In this document: positions 34,181 through 44,622 of the stretch, piece by piece
Position numbering within the stretch: the first letter of the stretch is position 1
Layout: every line of letters begins with the position of its first letter
Source: Anadara kagoshimensis
Lineage: Eukaryota; Mollusca; Bivalvia; Arcoida; Arcidae
Assembly (NCBI GenBank): GCA_021292105.1
Contig: CM037860.1
Span: 17,378,698 to 17,442,697 of the forward strand
Direction: 5' to 3'
DNA: 64,000 bases
Notes under the pieces: model-generated
Database searches by the model: none
What the model was told of the DNA's origin: nothing
What the model saw: only the letters and a program-made list of their open reading frames with translations
Position numbers and translations under genes: made by a program

Positions 34181-34750
34181 ATGCTGTATTGTTTGATAAA
34201 TTTGATGTCTTCAATTATTCTATTGTCACCTTTGCTTTCCCATGCAGCAATATATCTGCTTCATTTGCTTATAGTGTATTATCAGAGCTTGCTCCCACTA
34301 TGTAAACTTTATACAACGAAGCAACTGCTTACAAATAAGTTGTTTACACAAGGATATTGCAAGCATAGGCTTATCAAGGTCCTTGCAAAGTTTAATGGCT
34401 GTCATCACAATATTGCTGATGTTTCTGTATCCAAAATTACCTTGGATATATTTGACATTCCATAGTACCATGTTCCTTTCACTCTCAATTTTGATTACAC
34501 ATGAGGCGGGTGTAGCTAGCTGAATAAAAGGTGCCTACACTCCCGGAGCACCCAGCCCCACTTCCCTGGTGTTCAACCTTATTTGCTAGTTTCAAAGTTT
34601 TTACTTTACTTTGGGTTTGTTGATTGGATATGGACTGGTATGTTTGTTTTTACTTTACTTTGGGTTTGTTGATTGGATATGGACTGGTATGTTTGTTTTT
34701 ACTTTACTTTGGGTTTGTTGATTGGATATGGACTGGTATGTTTGTTTTTA
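34181..34750 (+). mobile_element. Retroelement 3' end (family R), copy 1, truncated
   Basis: The ORF end LLTNKLFTQGYCKHRLIKVLAKFNGCHH (here split across 34310-34400) has the pattern of the C-terminal part of a reverse-transcriptase-bearing ORF seen in many invertebrate repeats. It is followed by a shared tail with GGAGCACCCAGCCCCACTTC and GTTTTTACTTTACTTTGGG. 5'-truncated and broken. The class of retroelement is not determined. Confidence 0.65.
34600..34750 (+). repeat. 49-bp tandem triplication at the end of the family R copy
   Basis: TACTTTACTTTGGGTTTGTT...TGGACTGGTATGTTTGTTTT occurs three times with period 49 and almost no differences. Other family R tails have one copy. Confidence 0.9.
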
Positions 34751-35824
34751 TTAAACTATTTATGTAAAGATCAAATGGCTTATAGTATGTAGTAAAGGTA
34801 AACAATATTGACCTGTCGACTTGACATTTTATCAGGATTATTTATATAGATAGTTCCCATAGACCTCTAGCAGACGAATTATTCAGTAGAGTAGTCGCCA
34901 TTTTATTAGGCAATCTATATCATTTATCTATCTATTTTAACCAAATTTGTTAATTTTTAAATTATTGTGTTTCAAAAAGTAATCCGGATATCAATACAGT
35001 TTTTAGATTTTTGAAATTGCCAATGTTTTGACTTTGATTTGGTATATTTTATAAAATTTTTGTCCCAATAAGAACGATGTGACAATAAATTTTATACACC
35101 CTATTTAAGAAAGAATAATAAGAGAGTCAATTACTAATGCCTACAAAAATGGCAGCTAGTTTACCTGTAAAGTTGACAGTGTGATGTCACATGGGAACTA
35201 TCTATGGAGGGTTCACCCAATAGTTAAGGTTCAAGTTAATACTAACAGTGCACAGGTGTTCTCTATGAGATGAGTATATCTCATGATGTATATAAATAAA
35301 ACACCTGTGCTCCCTACATATAGATGTACTTGGTCCGTGGTAACTATTTAAATGAAAGGTCAAACGGACAGGTCAAAGTTGTTTGGCTATAGGTTAGGAA
35401 CACTATGATATGCCGTAAACAATTACAGAGACCTAGAAATAATTTGCCTCCTTCAATCAGAACATTTTCATAAATTTTCAGAAAAACTTGAAAATGAAAA
35501 AAAAAAACATTTTGCTACAAATTTTTTTATTTCTGTTAGATTCTTAGTAATAGTCATACAATGTCATTTGAGTGTGTTACATTATTGTTATTTTTGTCAT
35601 TATGAAAATGACAAAACATTAAGAAACTTCCAAATTCATTATATTATGGAAATAATGAAAAAAGTATGAATATTTTAAGTTTCACAACAACATGGAATTG
35701 ACAAAAAAAGAGAAAATTTTGCTTCATAATATCATGAAAATTACAAAAAAAAATGTTCATAATATTTTGAGATGTTAGTTTTCCAGTTTCATACATATGA
35801 ACATAATGAAACTATTTTCCATTA

Positions 35825-35825
35825 G

Positions 35826-35867
<42 letters not shown>
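35825..35867. repeat. (CT)n microsatellite
   Basis: About 20 CT units with one interruption. Confidence 0.95.
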
Positions 35868-36309
35868 GTATATAAGGTTATTTTGACTATGTAACATAAC
35901 ATTCCATATTTCATATTTAGTGTGAAAACTGTACAAAATCATAATTTTTACCATCCAAGATTTTAATTAAAAACTGTTTTTATACAAAACCACAAAATCA
36001 AAAATCATATTCATAATTCCAGCATGTTGTGTAAGTTCATATATATAATATAAATAAATATTTACCATTTAAAAGCAATACCAAAATGCCTTTGATCACC
36101 GATATGCATGCACATTATATATTAAAATTAGAAATTAACTAATTTTTTGGTTAGAAACTAGTTTCCCATTTTCTTTTAATATTGGCATATGTAATAACAC
36201 TTTTAAAACCATAATTGTAATTATAATTCTTTGCTTTTCACAAGCAATCATGGGTATATGAAGGATATGTAAGATCATTAGAGAAGTAATAATGGAGTGA
36301 ATGTATTTT

Positions 36310-36522
36310 TTTTATATAAATTCATGATCAGGTATATACCACCTAATTCTCCCTAAACATGCAGTATCACATACCTGTATGTTTTTTAAATTTATGATCA
36401 GTTATATACCGCCTGGTTCTCCCTAAACATGCAGTCTCACAGCCCTGTATGTTTTTTAAATTCATGATCAGATAAATACCATCTAATTCTCCCCAAACAT
36501 GCAGTCTCACAGCCTGATTTTG
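36310..36522. repeat. 70-bp tandem repeat, three copies
   Basis: CATGATCAGGTATATACC...AAACATGCAGTCTCACAG with period exactly 70, three units. Confidence 0.9.
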
Positions 36523-36531
36523 TTTTATGAC

Positions 36532-36695
36532 ACAGTTCAACCTGTCTATAAAGGCCACCCAAGGGAACCAGTAAATGTGCTCTTTATGGGCAGATGGCGC
36601 TTATATACAGGTTAAAATAACATGAATAAAGAGCAGTTGGGATCAAATTTTACAGGCCTTATATAGAGGTGGCCATTAAGGCAGGTTACACAGTA
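36532..36695. mobile_element. MITE family A copy, 164 bp
   Basis: ACAGTTCAACCTGTCTATAA at the left, GGCAGGTTACACAGTA at the right, with the internal CTTTATGGGCAGATGG of the family. Confidence 0.8.
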
Positions 36696-37558
36696 ATATA
36701 TTTTTGTGGATGCCCAAAGATATTGAAGGTCAAGGTCAATATATTGCATATACACAAAGTTCCTACAACCATGGAATTTCATTGGTTCTGCAGAAATCCT
36801 TGGAGGATGTCACTTGTCACAGGGATAACTAACCTCATTGTCTTTATATATGGCGATATTGTGTCTAATATTTAATTGAAACCAAAATTTTGTGATTGTA
36901 AATTTGAAAATTAGTTACTGTATTACCAACTGTAGGGCCAATTCGCCAGATAGGAAATGTTAATTAGACATTTATAGAATATTGTTTTTTTTTTTACTTT
37001 TAAATGTTACTGGCCCAAATAAATATCACTGGACTTTACCAATGAATTATTTACTTGCCATTATAATTTTAGGAAAATTATTTGTCATTATATATATATA
37101 CTGACAATTTGACTGTTAAATCATGGAAGGAGATATTGGTCTATTAGGACAGAAATTGATGGTCTTGAACCTTGTACTGTTAGATTTGTTTTAGGCCCGA
37201 GGTTAAAAGAATTTTCTTGTAGATCTTGGGGTTATACATAAATTTTGTGATATGTTTGTTAAAGTGATTTTTTGTTTTCTTTATTATTGTTATTTTTTTG
37301 TTAATTTTGTTGTTAACAGTTGATATATTTCATAGACCTTTGTCTTTCAATTATTCCATTATTTCATTTTTAAATTTTTATTGTACATAGTAAAATGTTC
37401 ATTAACAGTTACCCCTTTTTGTTTTATTCTTGTAGGAATGAACAATTTCAAACTATGTTTGACTGAGTAAATATTTTTCATCAAACATTTATTTCTTACA
37501 CCATTTTATGAAATGTTATTGTAATAAACTATTCCCAAATTATCTGCTCTTAATTTTT

Positions 37559-39247
37559 AGCTCACCTGAGCCGAAAGGCTCAGATGAGCTATTGCTATCT
37601 ATCACCGTCCGTCGTCCGTCGTGTGTCGTGCGTCGTGCGTAAACTTTACATTTTAATCTTCTCCTCCAAAACTACTGAGCCAAATTTGATGAAACTTGGT
37701 GATTGTTATGCCTGGGTAACAGGCTTTCAAAATTGTGTTCGGGGTTTGACCACGCCCAACAATATGGCTGCCGTTACTATAAATAGCCAAAAGACAAAAA
37801 AATCTTCTTCTCTGAAACCAAAAGGTGCAGGCAAATTTTGATTGGATATTTGGATTCAGGATACCTAGATACACTAAAATTGTGTTTTTTCATGAAAATT
37901 GGACGAAAAATAGGTTACGCGTTTTTTGCGTAAAATTATGTAATTTTTAAAATGAGACATTTATTGTTATAACTTCATAATGGCTGAAGATAATTGTATG
38001 GAGTTTTCACTGTTGATCTTGTCTTGCGACTTTCTTCCGATTGATGTCAAGGTCAAAGGTCAAGGTCATGTCCCAGTTTTTGACCTTTGATAAAAAATGC
38101 TATTTTTTAAACATTTCTGGTGATAATGATGTAGGATTTTTTGGTTAATTGTAGGTATGACATGACGATCATTTTGATATATTGATTAAGTTCATGGGTT
38201 CAAAGGTCAAGGTCACAGATGTACAAGTTTACCAAAATAGTTAATTATCTGCAAAACTATGAACTTTTTGTATAGGCATGTATATTAGAATATTGTAGGT
38301 AATGGTCCAATGGTCATTTTGATATATAAATAAAGGTCATGAGTTCAAAGGTCAAGGTCACAGATGTAAACAAGTACTGAAATGATTATTTATCTCTAAA
38401 ACTATAGACTTTTTGTATAGGCATGTATATTAGAATATTGTAGGTAATGACCCAATGGTCATTTTGATATATGAATAAAGGTCATGAGTTCAAAGGTCAA
38501 GGTCACAGATGTAAACAAGTACTGAAATGGTTATTTATCTCAAAAACTATAGACTTTTTGTATAGGCATGCATATTAGAATATTTTAGGTATTATCCTAA
38601 CGATCATTTTGATATATGAATGAAGGTCATGGGTTCAAAGGTCAAGGTCACAGATGTGAATGAATACCTGAATGGTTAATTATCTTGAAAACTGTTCACT
38701 TTTTGTAAATGCATGTATATTAGAATATTGTAGGTATTAGCCTAACAACCATTTTGATATATGAATAAAGGTTGTGGGTTCAAAGGTCAAGGTCACAGAT
38801 GTGAACAAGGTCTGAAATGATTATTTATCTCAAAAACTATAAACCTTTTGTATAGGCATGTATATTAGAATATTTAGGTATTATCCTAATGATCATTTTG
38901 ATATATTAATGAAGGTCATGGGTTCAAAGGTCAAGGTTACAGATGCGAATGAATACCTAAATGGTTAATTATCTTAAAAACTATTAACTTTTTGTATAGG
39001 CATGTATATTAGAACATTGTTGGTACTGGCACAGTGGTCATTTTGATATATGAATGAAGAGCATGGGTTCAAATGTCAAGATCACAGATACAAACAAGTA
39101 CTGAGATGATTATTTATCTCAAATACTATAAACTTTTTGTATAGGGATGTATATTAGAATATTGGCCGAATTATCATTTTGATATTTGAATGAAGCTCAT
39201 GGGTTCAAAGATCACAGGTGAGCGTTAAGGCCCATGGGCCTCTTGTT
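37559..39247 (+). mobile_element. Helentron/pearl-like element, copy 2
   Basis: Same start (TTAGCTCACCTGAGCC and hairpin), head and end (CAGGTGAGCGTTAAGG, GGCCCATGGGCC, CTCTTGTT) as copy 1, in the same orientation. The core has about seven ~145-bp units (38190-39200). No target-site duplication is visible. Confidence 0.75.
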
Positions 39248-39324
39248 TAAGTTCTTATTTTAGAGGAAGTCATAGATAAGTTTTGGATATGGTTCATTTA
39301 CTCTGTCTTGATAAAGGCTGTTAT

Positions 39325-39510
39325 TCTCAATCTGTACTGGGTAGGAGCCTTGTTTGTCATGTGACCTGAAGCATCTGATTATGGACCACATTGCCTCCCT
39401 CCACCTGGGTTTGTTACAGCCCATTCTGACTGATAGAAAGTTTGCCAATACTCTTACCAAAGGGTATAGTTTTCTCTGGGTTCTTTGCTTTCCTCCAACA
39501 TCCTAGAAAT
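39325..39510 (-). repeat. Dispersed family G repeat, copy 2 (reverse)
   Basis: On the minus strand: GTTGGAGGAAAGCAAAGAACC, CAGAGAAAAC and CCTTTGGTAAGAG, in the same order as at 17455 and 62320. Confidence 0.5.
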
Positions 39511-39775
39511 GTTTTGACTACAACATTAAACACAATTATTACTGTCAGAGTACAAAATCCATTAAGATTTCAGCTAGCCCTGATTTAAGGTAGCCCTTAT
39601 TTAAGTTAGCCCTGATTTAAGGTAAGTTAGTCCCGCTTTTGGGTCACCATGATTTAAGGTAGTCATAATGTTTTTATTTTCGCTCTTATCTCCATATTCA
39701 TATATATAAGAGATAATGACATGTTGTATTACACTAAGAATTCTACTAGTTCTGCTTAATCTGTAGCAACTCCAC

Positions 39776-40155
39776 TTAAAGGCTACCAGAGCCCTATTCA
39801 AAGGTTACCAGAGCCCTACCCAACAGCTACCAAAGCCCTACCCAAAGGTTACCAGAGCCCTACCCAACAGCTACCAAAGTCCTACTCAAAGACTACCAGA
39901 AACCTATCTAAATGCTACCAAAGCCCTTCCCAATGGCTACCAAAGCTCTACTTAAAGGCTACTATAACCCTATCCAAAGGCTACCAGAGTCCTATCCAAA
40001 GGTTACCAGAGCCCCACTCAACAGCTACCAATACTCTACTCAAAGGCTACTATAACCCTATCCAAAGGCTACCCAAAGGTACAGAGACCTACCTAAATGC
40101 TACCAAAGCTTTATCCAAAGGCTACCATAGCCCTATCCAAAGGCTACCAGCCTTA
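39776..40155. repeat. Minisatellite, ~24-bp units
   Basis: About 15 units of GGCTACCAGAGCCCTACCCAAA type. It is pyrimidine/purine biased and partly translatable, but not gene-like. Confidence 0.9.
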
Positions 40156-41115
40156 ATGTTAACCAATGTTTTCAGCCATTGTTTTAACCAACTCTTTATC
40201 TTAGTGACAAAATCTACCTCAGCAACCCAAAAGCATGTAATTGTAAATCTGGAAGTTTAGTGTTTGTTTTATTTTCACATAAATTTGCAAAAACAAAGTG
40301 CAAAAATATGACATTAACATATATTTATTACTAATATAATTAACTTGCATTTCACGGACTAGTCATTCACAGACGTAAAAACGAATATAAGTTAAACCTG
40401 TAAAGGATGCTATTTGCCGATATTAACCGACTGATTCATAATAAGTTTGGAATATTGGTAGCTTAATGAAAAGTCCCATTCTTGAACCAATTAACAGGGT
40501 TTAAATTGATTTTTAATTTGTCGTTTTGCTAAAATCTTTTTAACATAGAAAGACGTTGTGTGTGTGTGTTCATATAATTCCATGCTATCTTTTTGCTTAA
40601 ACAATGCATGTTTATATTGGAGCTTGATTGTCTATTCATTAATATCAAGAAACACTTGTATGCCTGATTCTTTATTTGTGTCAGCCATTTGAGATTATTA
40701 TTATTATTATGAAGCACATGTCATTCTATTGGCACTTTTATATTTTTGTATCTTGAGAATTTCAGAAACTATGGTTGTACATTACTGTTTTTTTTTCTTT
40801 TTTTTGTGAATAAATTGTACATTTTTATTATGATAATATTCACAATGTCTTGGTCAATTCAATTGTCCAGATTTTAAACAATTGTAAAATGTTGTATGAT
40901 TTTCACAGATCAACATTGTTACAGCTCTGGTTACAGTGTTACATGACACAATTTGACATTTTGTAAGGTTTTTTTTTATCTCGAGATTTTAACAAAACAA
41001 AACAAAAGTGATAGACATTTTCATAAAATTTGACCATTATTAGTTAATTTTACATATGGTTACTATGATTATGGAAAATCGGTAACTTTATTCTGAGCAT
41101 TGTTTGAATTAGGTT

Positions 41116-41290
41116 ATCAAACTTATCATGTGGTCCACCATAAAGTCTGTGTGTACCGGTAATTATTATTTTCATTCAATATGGAACAAGTATCGCTTTT
41201 CTGAGAATTTGCTTCATAAAATGGTTTCCATAACATTCTATGGAAACATTAAGGATTATTGATCATAAGTTACCCCTTGGAGAACCCTAA
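41116..41290. repeat. Possible diverged family C repeat
   Basis: Shares GCTTTTCTGAGAATTTG and a following TTTTCC stretch with 11228-11400, but has no clean inverted ends. Confidence 0.4.
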
Positions 41291-41721
41291 ACACTACAAA
41301 TAAATGATATCACAATATGTTAAACGGGACTGTTTTTGTTACGTTAAATACAAATTGTTTCCAAAATGCTAATGTTTTATGCAGGTTTGTTTTTGTTTGC
41401 TCAAGATTAGCCAGTACATTAGAGCTAGTTCGGATGCATTATAAAGAACATCATGTTAAATATTTTATCATATGCAAATATTAAAAGTTGAAGTAAAAAA
41501 AATTTTACAATTTGTAAATATTTCATGTATAATATAAATCCTTAATGTCCAAATGTTCATTCCAGTTCATTTGCTAAAAATATGGGAGTATATATATAAT
41601 ATGCAACACATATGGCAACAGGTGGTTGCTTTTTTTAATGTTATCAACATGTAACTGACTTTTTTACTATGTAACTTGTTTCATGGAAGTCTTTAAAATA
41701 TCTTTCAGTTTTTTAGTTTTC

Positions 41722-41885
41722 ATTGTATGGAAATCAAAAACAAACAAAACAATCCATGTCCAAACCAAAATCCAAAAGCAAAGTAAAAACTTTGAAGATG
41801 ACAAATTAGGTTAAACATGTAACTTTCACCCAGGAAGTGAGGCTAGGTGCTCAAGAAGGGTAAGGGAAGGCAAGTTTTTGAATGA
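41722..41885 (-). mobile_element. Retroelement tail (family R), reverse copy
   Basis: Carries on the minus strand GTTTTTACTTTGCTTTTGG, CCAAACCATG-type end and GGTGAAAGTTACATG, as in the other family R tails. Truncated. Confidence 0.65.
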
Positions 41886-42539
41886 AATGACTGGTATAAA
41901 AAAAATTGAAAATACTTAGATTATTTCTGCGATGTCTCTTTATTTTATCACTTATGAGTAACTACAATGCTTTAATCACTTTCATGAGACAAAATGATAC
42001 AAGTTACTTGTTATTTGATAATAAAATTGTTGTTACATGTTGTTTAACATATTATCTTATAAATTTTGTTTTTTGAATAATTGTGATGAATTGCATTCAT
42101 TTTGAATATTTAATGTTATTAATTATGTTAATGTATAATAATTATCTGTGATGGTTGCCTGGTTACAGCCGTATGTTTATATACTTATTTTGTATTTTAT
42201 CACATGACCTTTACCCTGTTCTTGGTCAGATGAATGCTTGTATGTTATAATGATGAGTATAAAGTTACCCCTTTCTTTCAAACTTCTTCTGGATTTTCAT
42301 TTTTTAACTTCCACAGAATATTCTTCCATTCATTGGTAGATCTATACAACTATACAGTTATAATTGCGATCAAGTTGTTGTTACATTTTTCAATTTACTG
42401 TTTAATTATGAATATAACATTGTAGAAGATTTAAATCATGATCAATTAAAGTACTATTTCTCAATTGAATCAGTGTTTGTTACATTTCTGTATTAATAAA
42501 CCAGTTTATTATAAAGTTGGTTGCACTTGCCACTTGTTG

Positions 42540-42870
42540 ATTTATGAACAAGTTTATCAACAACTTTATTCTTTTGTAATCAATTTTTATAAAACTTGTT
42601 CCTGCTACAGAAACTTCATACCCGCTACAGGAACTTCATACAACTTAGCAAGCTGCTTATAGATAAATACTTGACTCAAGGATATTGCAAGCATATACTT
42701 ATCAAGGCCCTCAAAAGGTTTCATGGCTGCCATCACACAATGATCTCCATGTATCTAAAACTTTCCTGGCTTCTTATTTGGAGTAGCTAGCTATAAGTTT
42801 TTACTTTGCATTTGTGATTGTGACTTGAACATGGGCCGGTATGTTTGTGTTTGATTTGATGAAGGATTGT
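42540..42870 (+). mobile_element. Retroelement 3' end (family R), copy with ORF remnant
   Basis: LTQGYCKHILIKALKRFHGCHH is recognisable at 42670-42740, equivalent to the remnant at 34.3 kb, and is followed by the tail (AAGTTTTTACTTTGCATTTG). Broken and 5'-truncated. Confidence 0.65.
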
Positions 42871-43189
42871 TCCTAACAATATTAAAATAATATTGTTCTG
42901 TAAGATGTTAATTGACAAGAACCATATAGTTTGTAAAAAAATATGTGGTTTTATTGGAGATGCTCATTCAGTTGGACACTGAAATCTTCAATTTACATAG
43001 ACCATGTATTTTCTTGTCATTTTGCCAGTGACTGCATTGTGTTAGTGAACAATTAAACAAAATAGTTTTTTATGCCTTAATGCTTTGCTAAACACCATTG
43101 CTTGCTAAACTGCATAAAAAGAAATGCTACCTTAAGAAGTTAATCTTTATTATTCTAAGTAAATGACGAACTTTTAAGCATTACCACAC

Positions 43190-43505
43190 CACTATTATAC
43201 TATCAAAAATTTCCTAGTGTTATACTAGTGTGTAATGTCTCTTTATTGCTAATGATAAATAGTCTCTGATTTCAGTCCGAGGCTAGATAACACGATTCCA
43301 TTGGATTAAAGTTATATAGTTGTAGATTTTTTACGATTTATCCATCTTTATCAATAGTTATGATTACACTTCTGTCGTACCCCGCTACTTAAATGTTCTC
43401 TTTTTTAAAAGTCAGTTGCTAATGACTCTGGTCTCCATCTTTTCCGTATTCTCTATGCTGTTTTGAAACACCAGATCAGAAATATATTTAAATTCAGACG
43501 CAATT
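43190..43505 (-). pseudogene. Tandem copy 3 of the TRIM propeller 3' end, more decayed
   Basis: A third copy of the same 3' end, its anchor TGGTCTCCAT 316 bases beyond copy 2. It keeps the motif order (CCATCTTTATCAA, GTCTCCATCTT) but is more diverged and not openly translatable. The shared 3' flank (AGTATTACCAC, CACACCACTATT) shows the duplicated unit includes the 3' untranslated region. Confidence 0.75.
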
Positions 43506-43539
43506 TTAATATGAATCAACAGGGATCTTTAATGGTCTG

Positions 43540-43860
43540 AACTCTGCAGTATTACCACGCCACTAATCTACTGTTAAACATAATCTAGCTAAAGCTAGAT
43601 AATAGGGCTTGCCAATTCCATTGGATTTCACATCAGTTAAAGTTTTTTTTTTATTAATTTAACATCTTTATCAAGAGTAGTGATCACACCTCTGTCGCAC
43701 TCTGCTACACAGATGTTCTCTTTTAAGCCAGTTGCTGATGACTCTGGTCTCCATCTTGTTAAATCCTTTCCGTGGCCTCTATGCCATTTTGGGACACCAG
43801 ATGAGATACATTCAAAATCAAAACGAATTTTAATATAAATCAACAGGAATCTTTAATGGT
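43540..43860 (-). pseudogene. Tandem copy 2 of the TRIM propeller 3' end
   Basis: It repeats the last blade region and 3' flank of the TRIM gene. The translation includes KDLTRWRPESSATGLKENI and CDRGVITTLDKD, aligning to KDLSRWRPGSLATDLKDNI and YDRGVVVTLDKD in the intact gene. Its anchor TGGTCTCCAT is 386 bases from that of the gene. The frame is only partly open and there is no RING part, so it is a 3'-end duplicate. Confidence 0.85.
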
Positions 43861-43878
43861 CTGAACTTTGCAGTATCA

Positions 43879-44622
43879 TCACACCACTGTATTTTCTACT
43901 GTTAAAAATTTACTAGTGTTATACACGTGAGCAATGTCTCTTTGTTTGCCAAGAATAAATATTCTCTGATTTGAGTCTGAAGCTAGATAATACGGCTTGC
44001 CAATTCCATTGGATTTTGCATCAGTTAAAGTTTCTTTTACGAATTTTCCATCCTTATCAAGAGTAACGACTACACCTCTATCATAGTCTGCCACAAAAAT
44101 GTTGTCTTTTAAGTCAGTCGCTAATGACCCTGGTCTCCATCTTGATAAATCTTTTCTGTGGTCTTTATTCCATTTTCGAATACCACATTCTGTTGGAGCA
44201 TTGATGCAGGCGATTTCAGCACCATTTTCAAGATTTACAATTCGAATTGCGCTTTTGCTCCAATCTGAGATGATGATTTGACCACTTGAGTTTGCTGTAA
44301 GGTGTATTGGCAAGGCTTCGTTTAGATATATATTTTTGATATGATCGCCTTTCTGAGTAAAAACTGTCAACGGAAGAGAATGGGAGTAGTCTACATTGCC
44401 AGCTACAACACAACGCTCTCCGAAAGAAGTCAGAGGAATTGACACTCGATTGACACTTTGAACAGGGATATAATTTTGCCACGTGTTGTTTTTACACATA
44501 AAAACAACTTTTGAACTGTCACTGACTACTATCGTATCGCCACACACGGTTATGTATGATGGTGTTATTTTGTCAAGTCTGTAAATTCTTTTAATTTCTC
44601 CCTTGAGATCAATTGTTTTCAT
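43879..44622 (-). CDS. TRIM C-terminal beta-propeller (NHL-like) part, separate frame
   Basis: 247 residues. It begins MKTIDLKGEIKRIYRLDKIT, exactly where the upstream TRIM frame stops, so by homology it is the substrate-binding C-terminal half of the same protein. Recurrent blade endings are visible: TIVVSDSS, IIISDWSKSAIRIVN, IFVADYDRGVVVTLDKDG and FILGKQRDIAHVYN. Such six-bladed propellers recruit substrates or RNA in TRIM-NHL proteins. The start codon overlaps the upstream stop (ATGA), placing this frame at -1 relative to the N-terminal half. It could be a real frameshift mutation, a base-calling error in the adjacent AATAATAACAAAAC run, reinitiation, or a second cistron; without transcripts I favour mutation or error. 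Confidence 0.8.
   Translation of the reverse strand: MKTIDLKGEIKRIYRLDKITPSYITVCGDTIVVSDSSKVVFMCKNNTWQNYIPVQSVNRVSIPLTSFGERCVVAGNVDYSHSLPLTVFTQKGDHIKNIYLNEALPIHLTANSSGQIIISDWSKSAIRIVNLENGAEIACINAPTECGIRKWNKDHRKDLSRWRPGSLATDLKDNIFVADYDRGVVVTLDKDGKFVKETLTDAKSNGIGKPYYLASDSNQRIFILGKQRDIAHVYNTSKFLTVENTVV

Larger units (their letters stand above)
33564..43180. other. Intergenic region between the kinase and TRIM genes
   Basis: No host coding exon found. It holds retroelement 3' ends (34181-34750, 41722-41885, 42540-42870), tandem repeats (34600-34750, 36310-36522, 39776-40155), a MITE (36532-36695), a Helentron-like element (37559-39247), repeats at 39325-39510 and 41116-41290, and a (CT)n at 35825-35867. 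Everything else is AT-rich without recognisable content. Confidence 0.7.
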
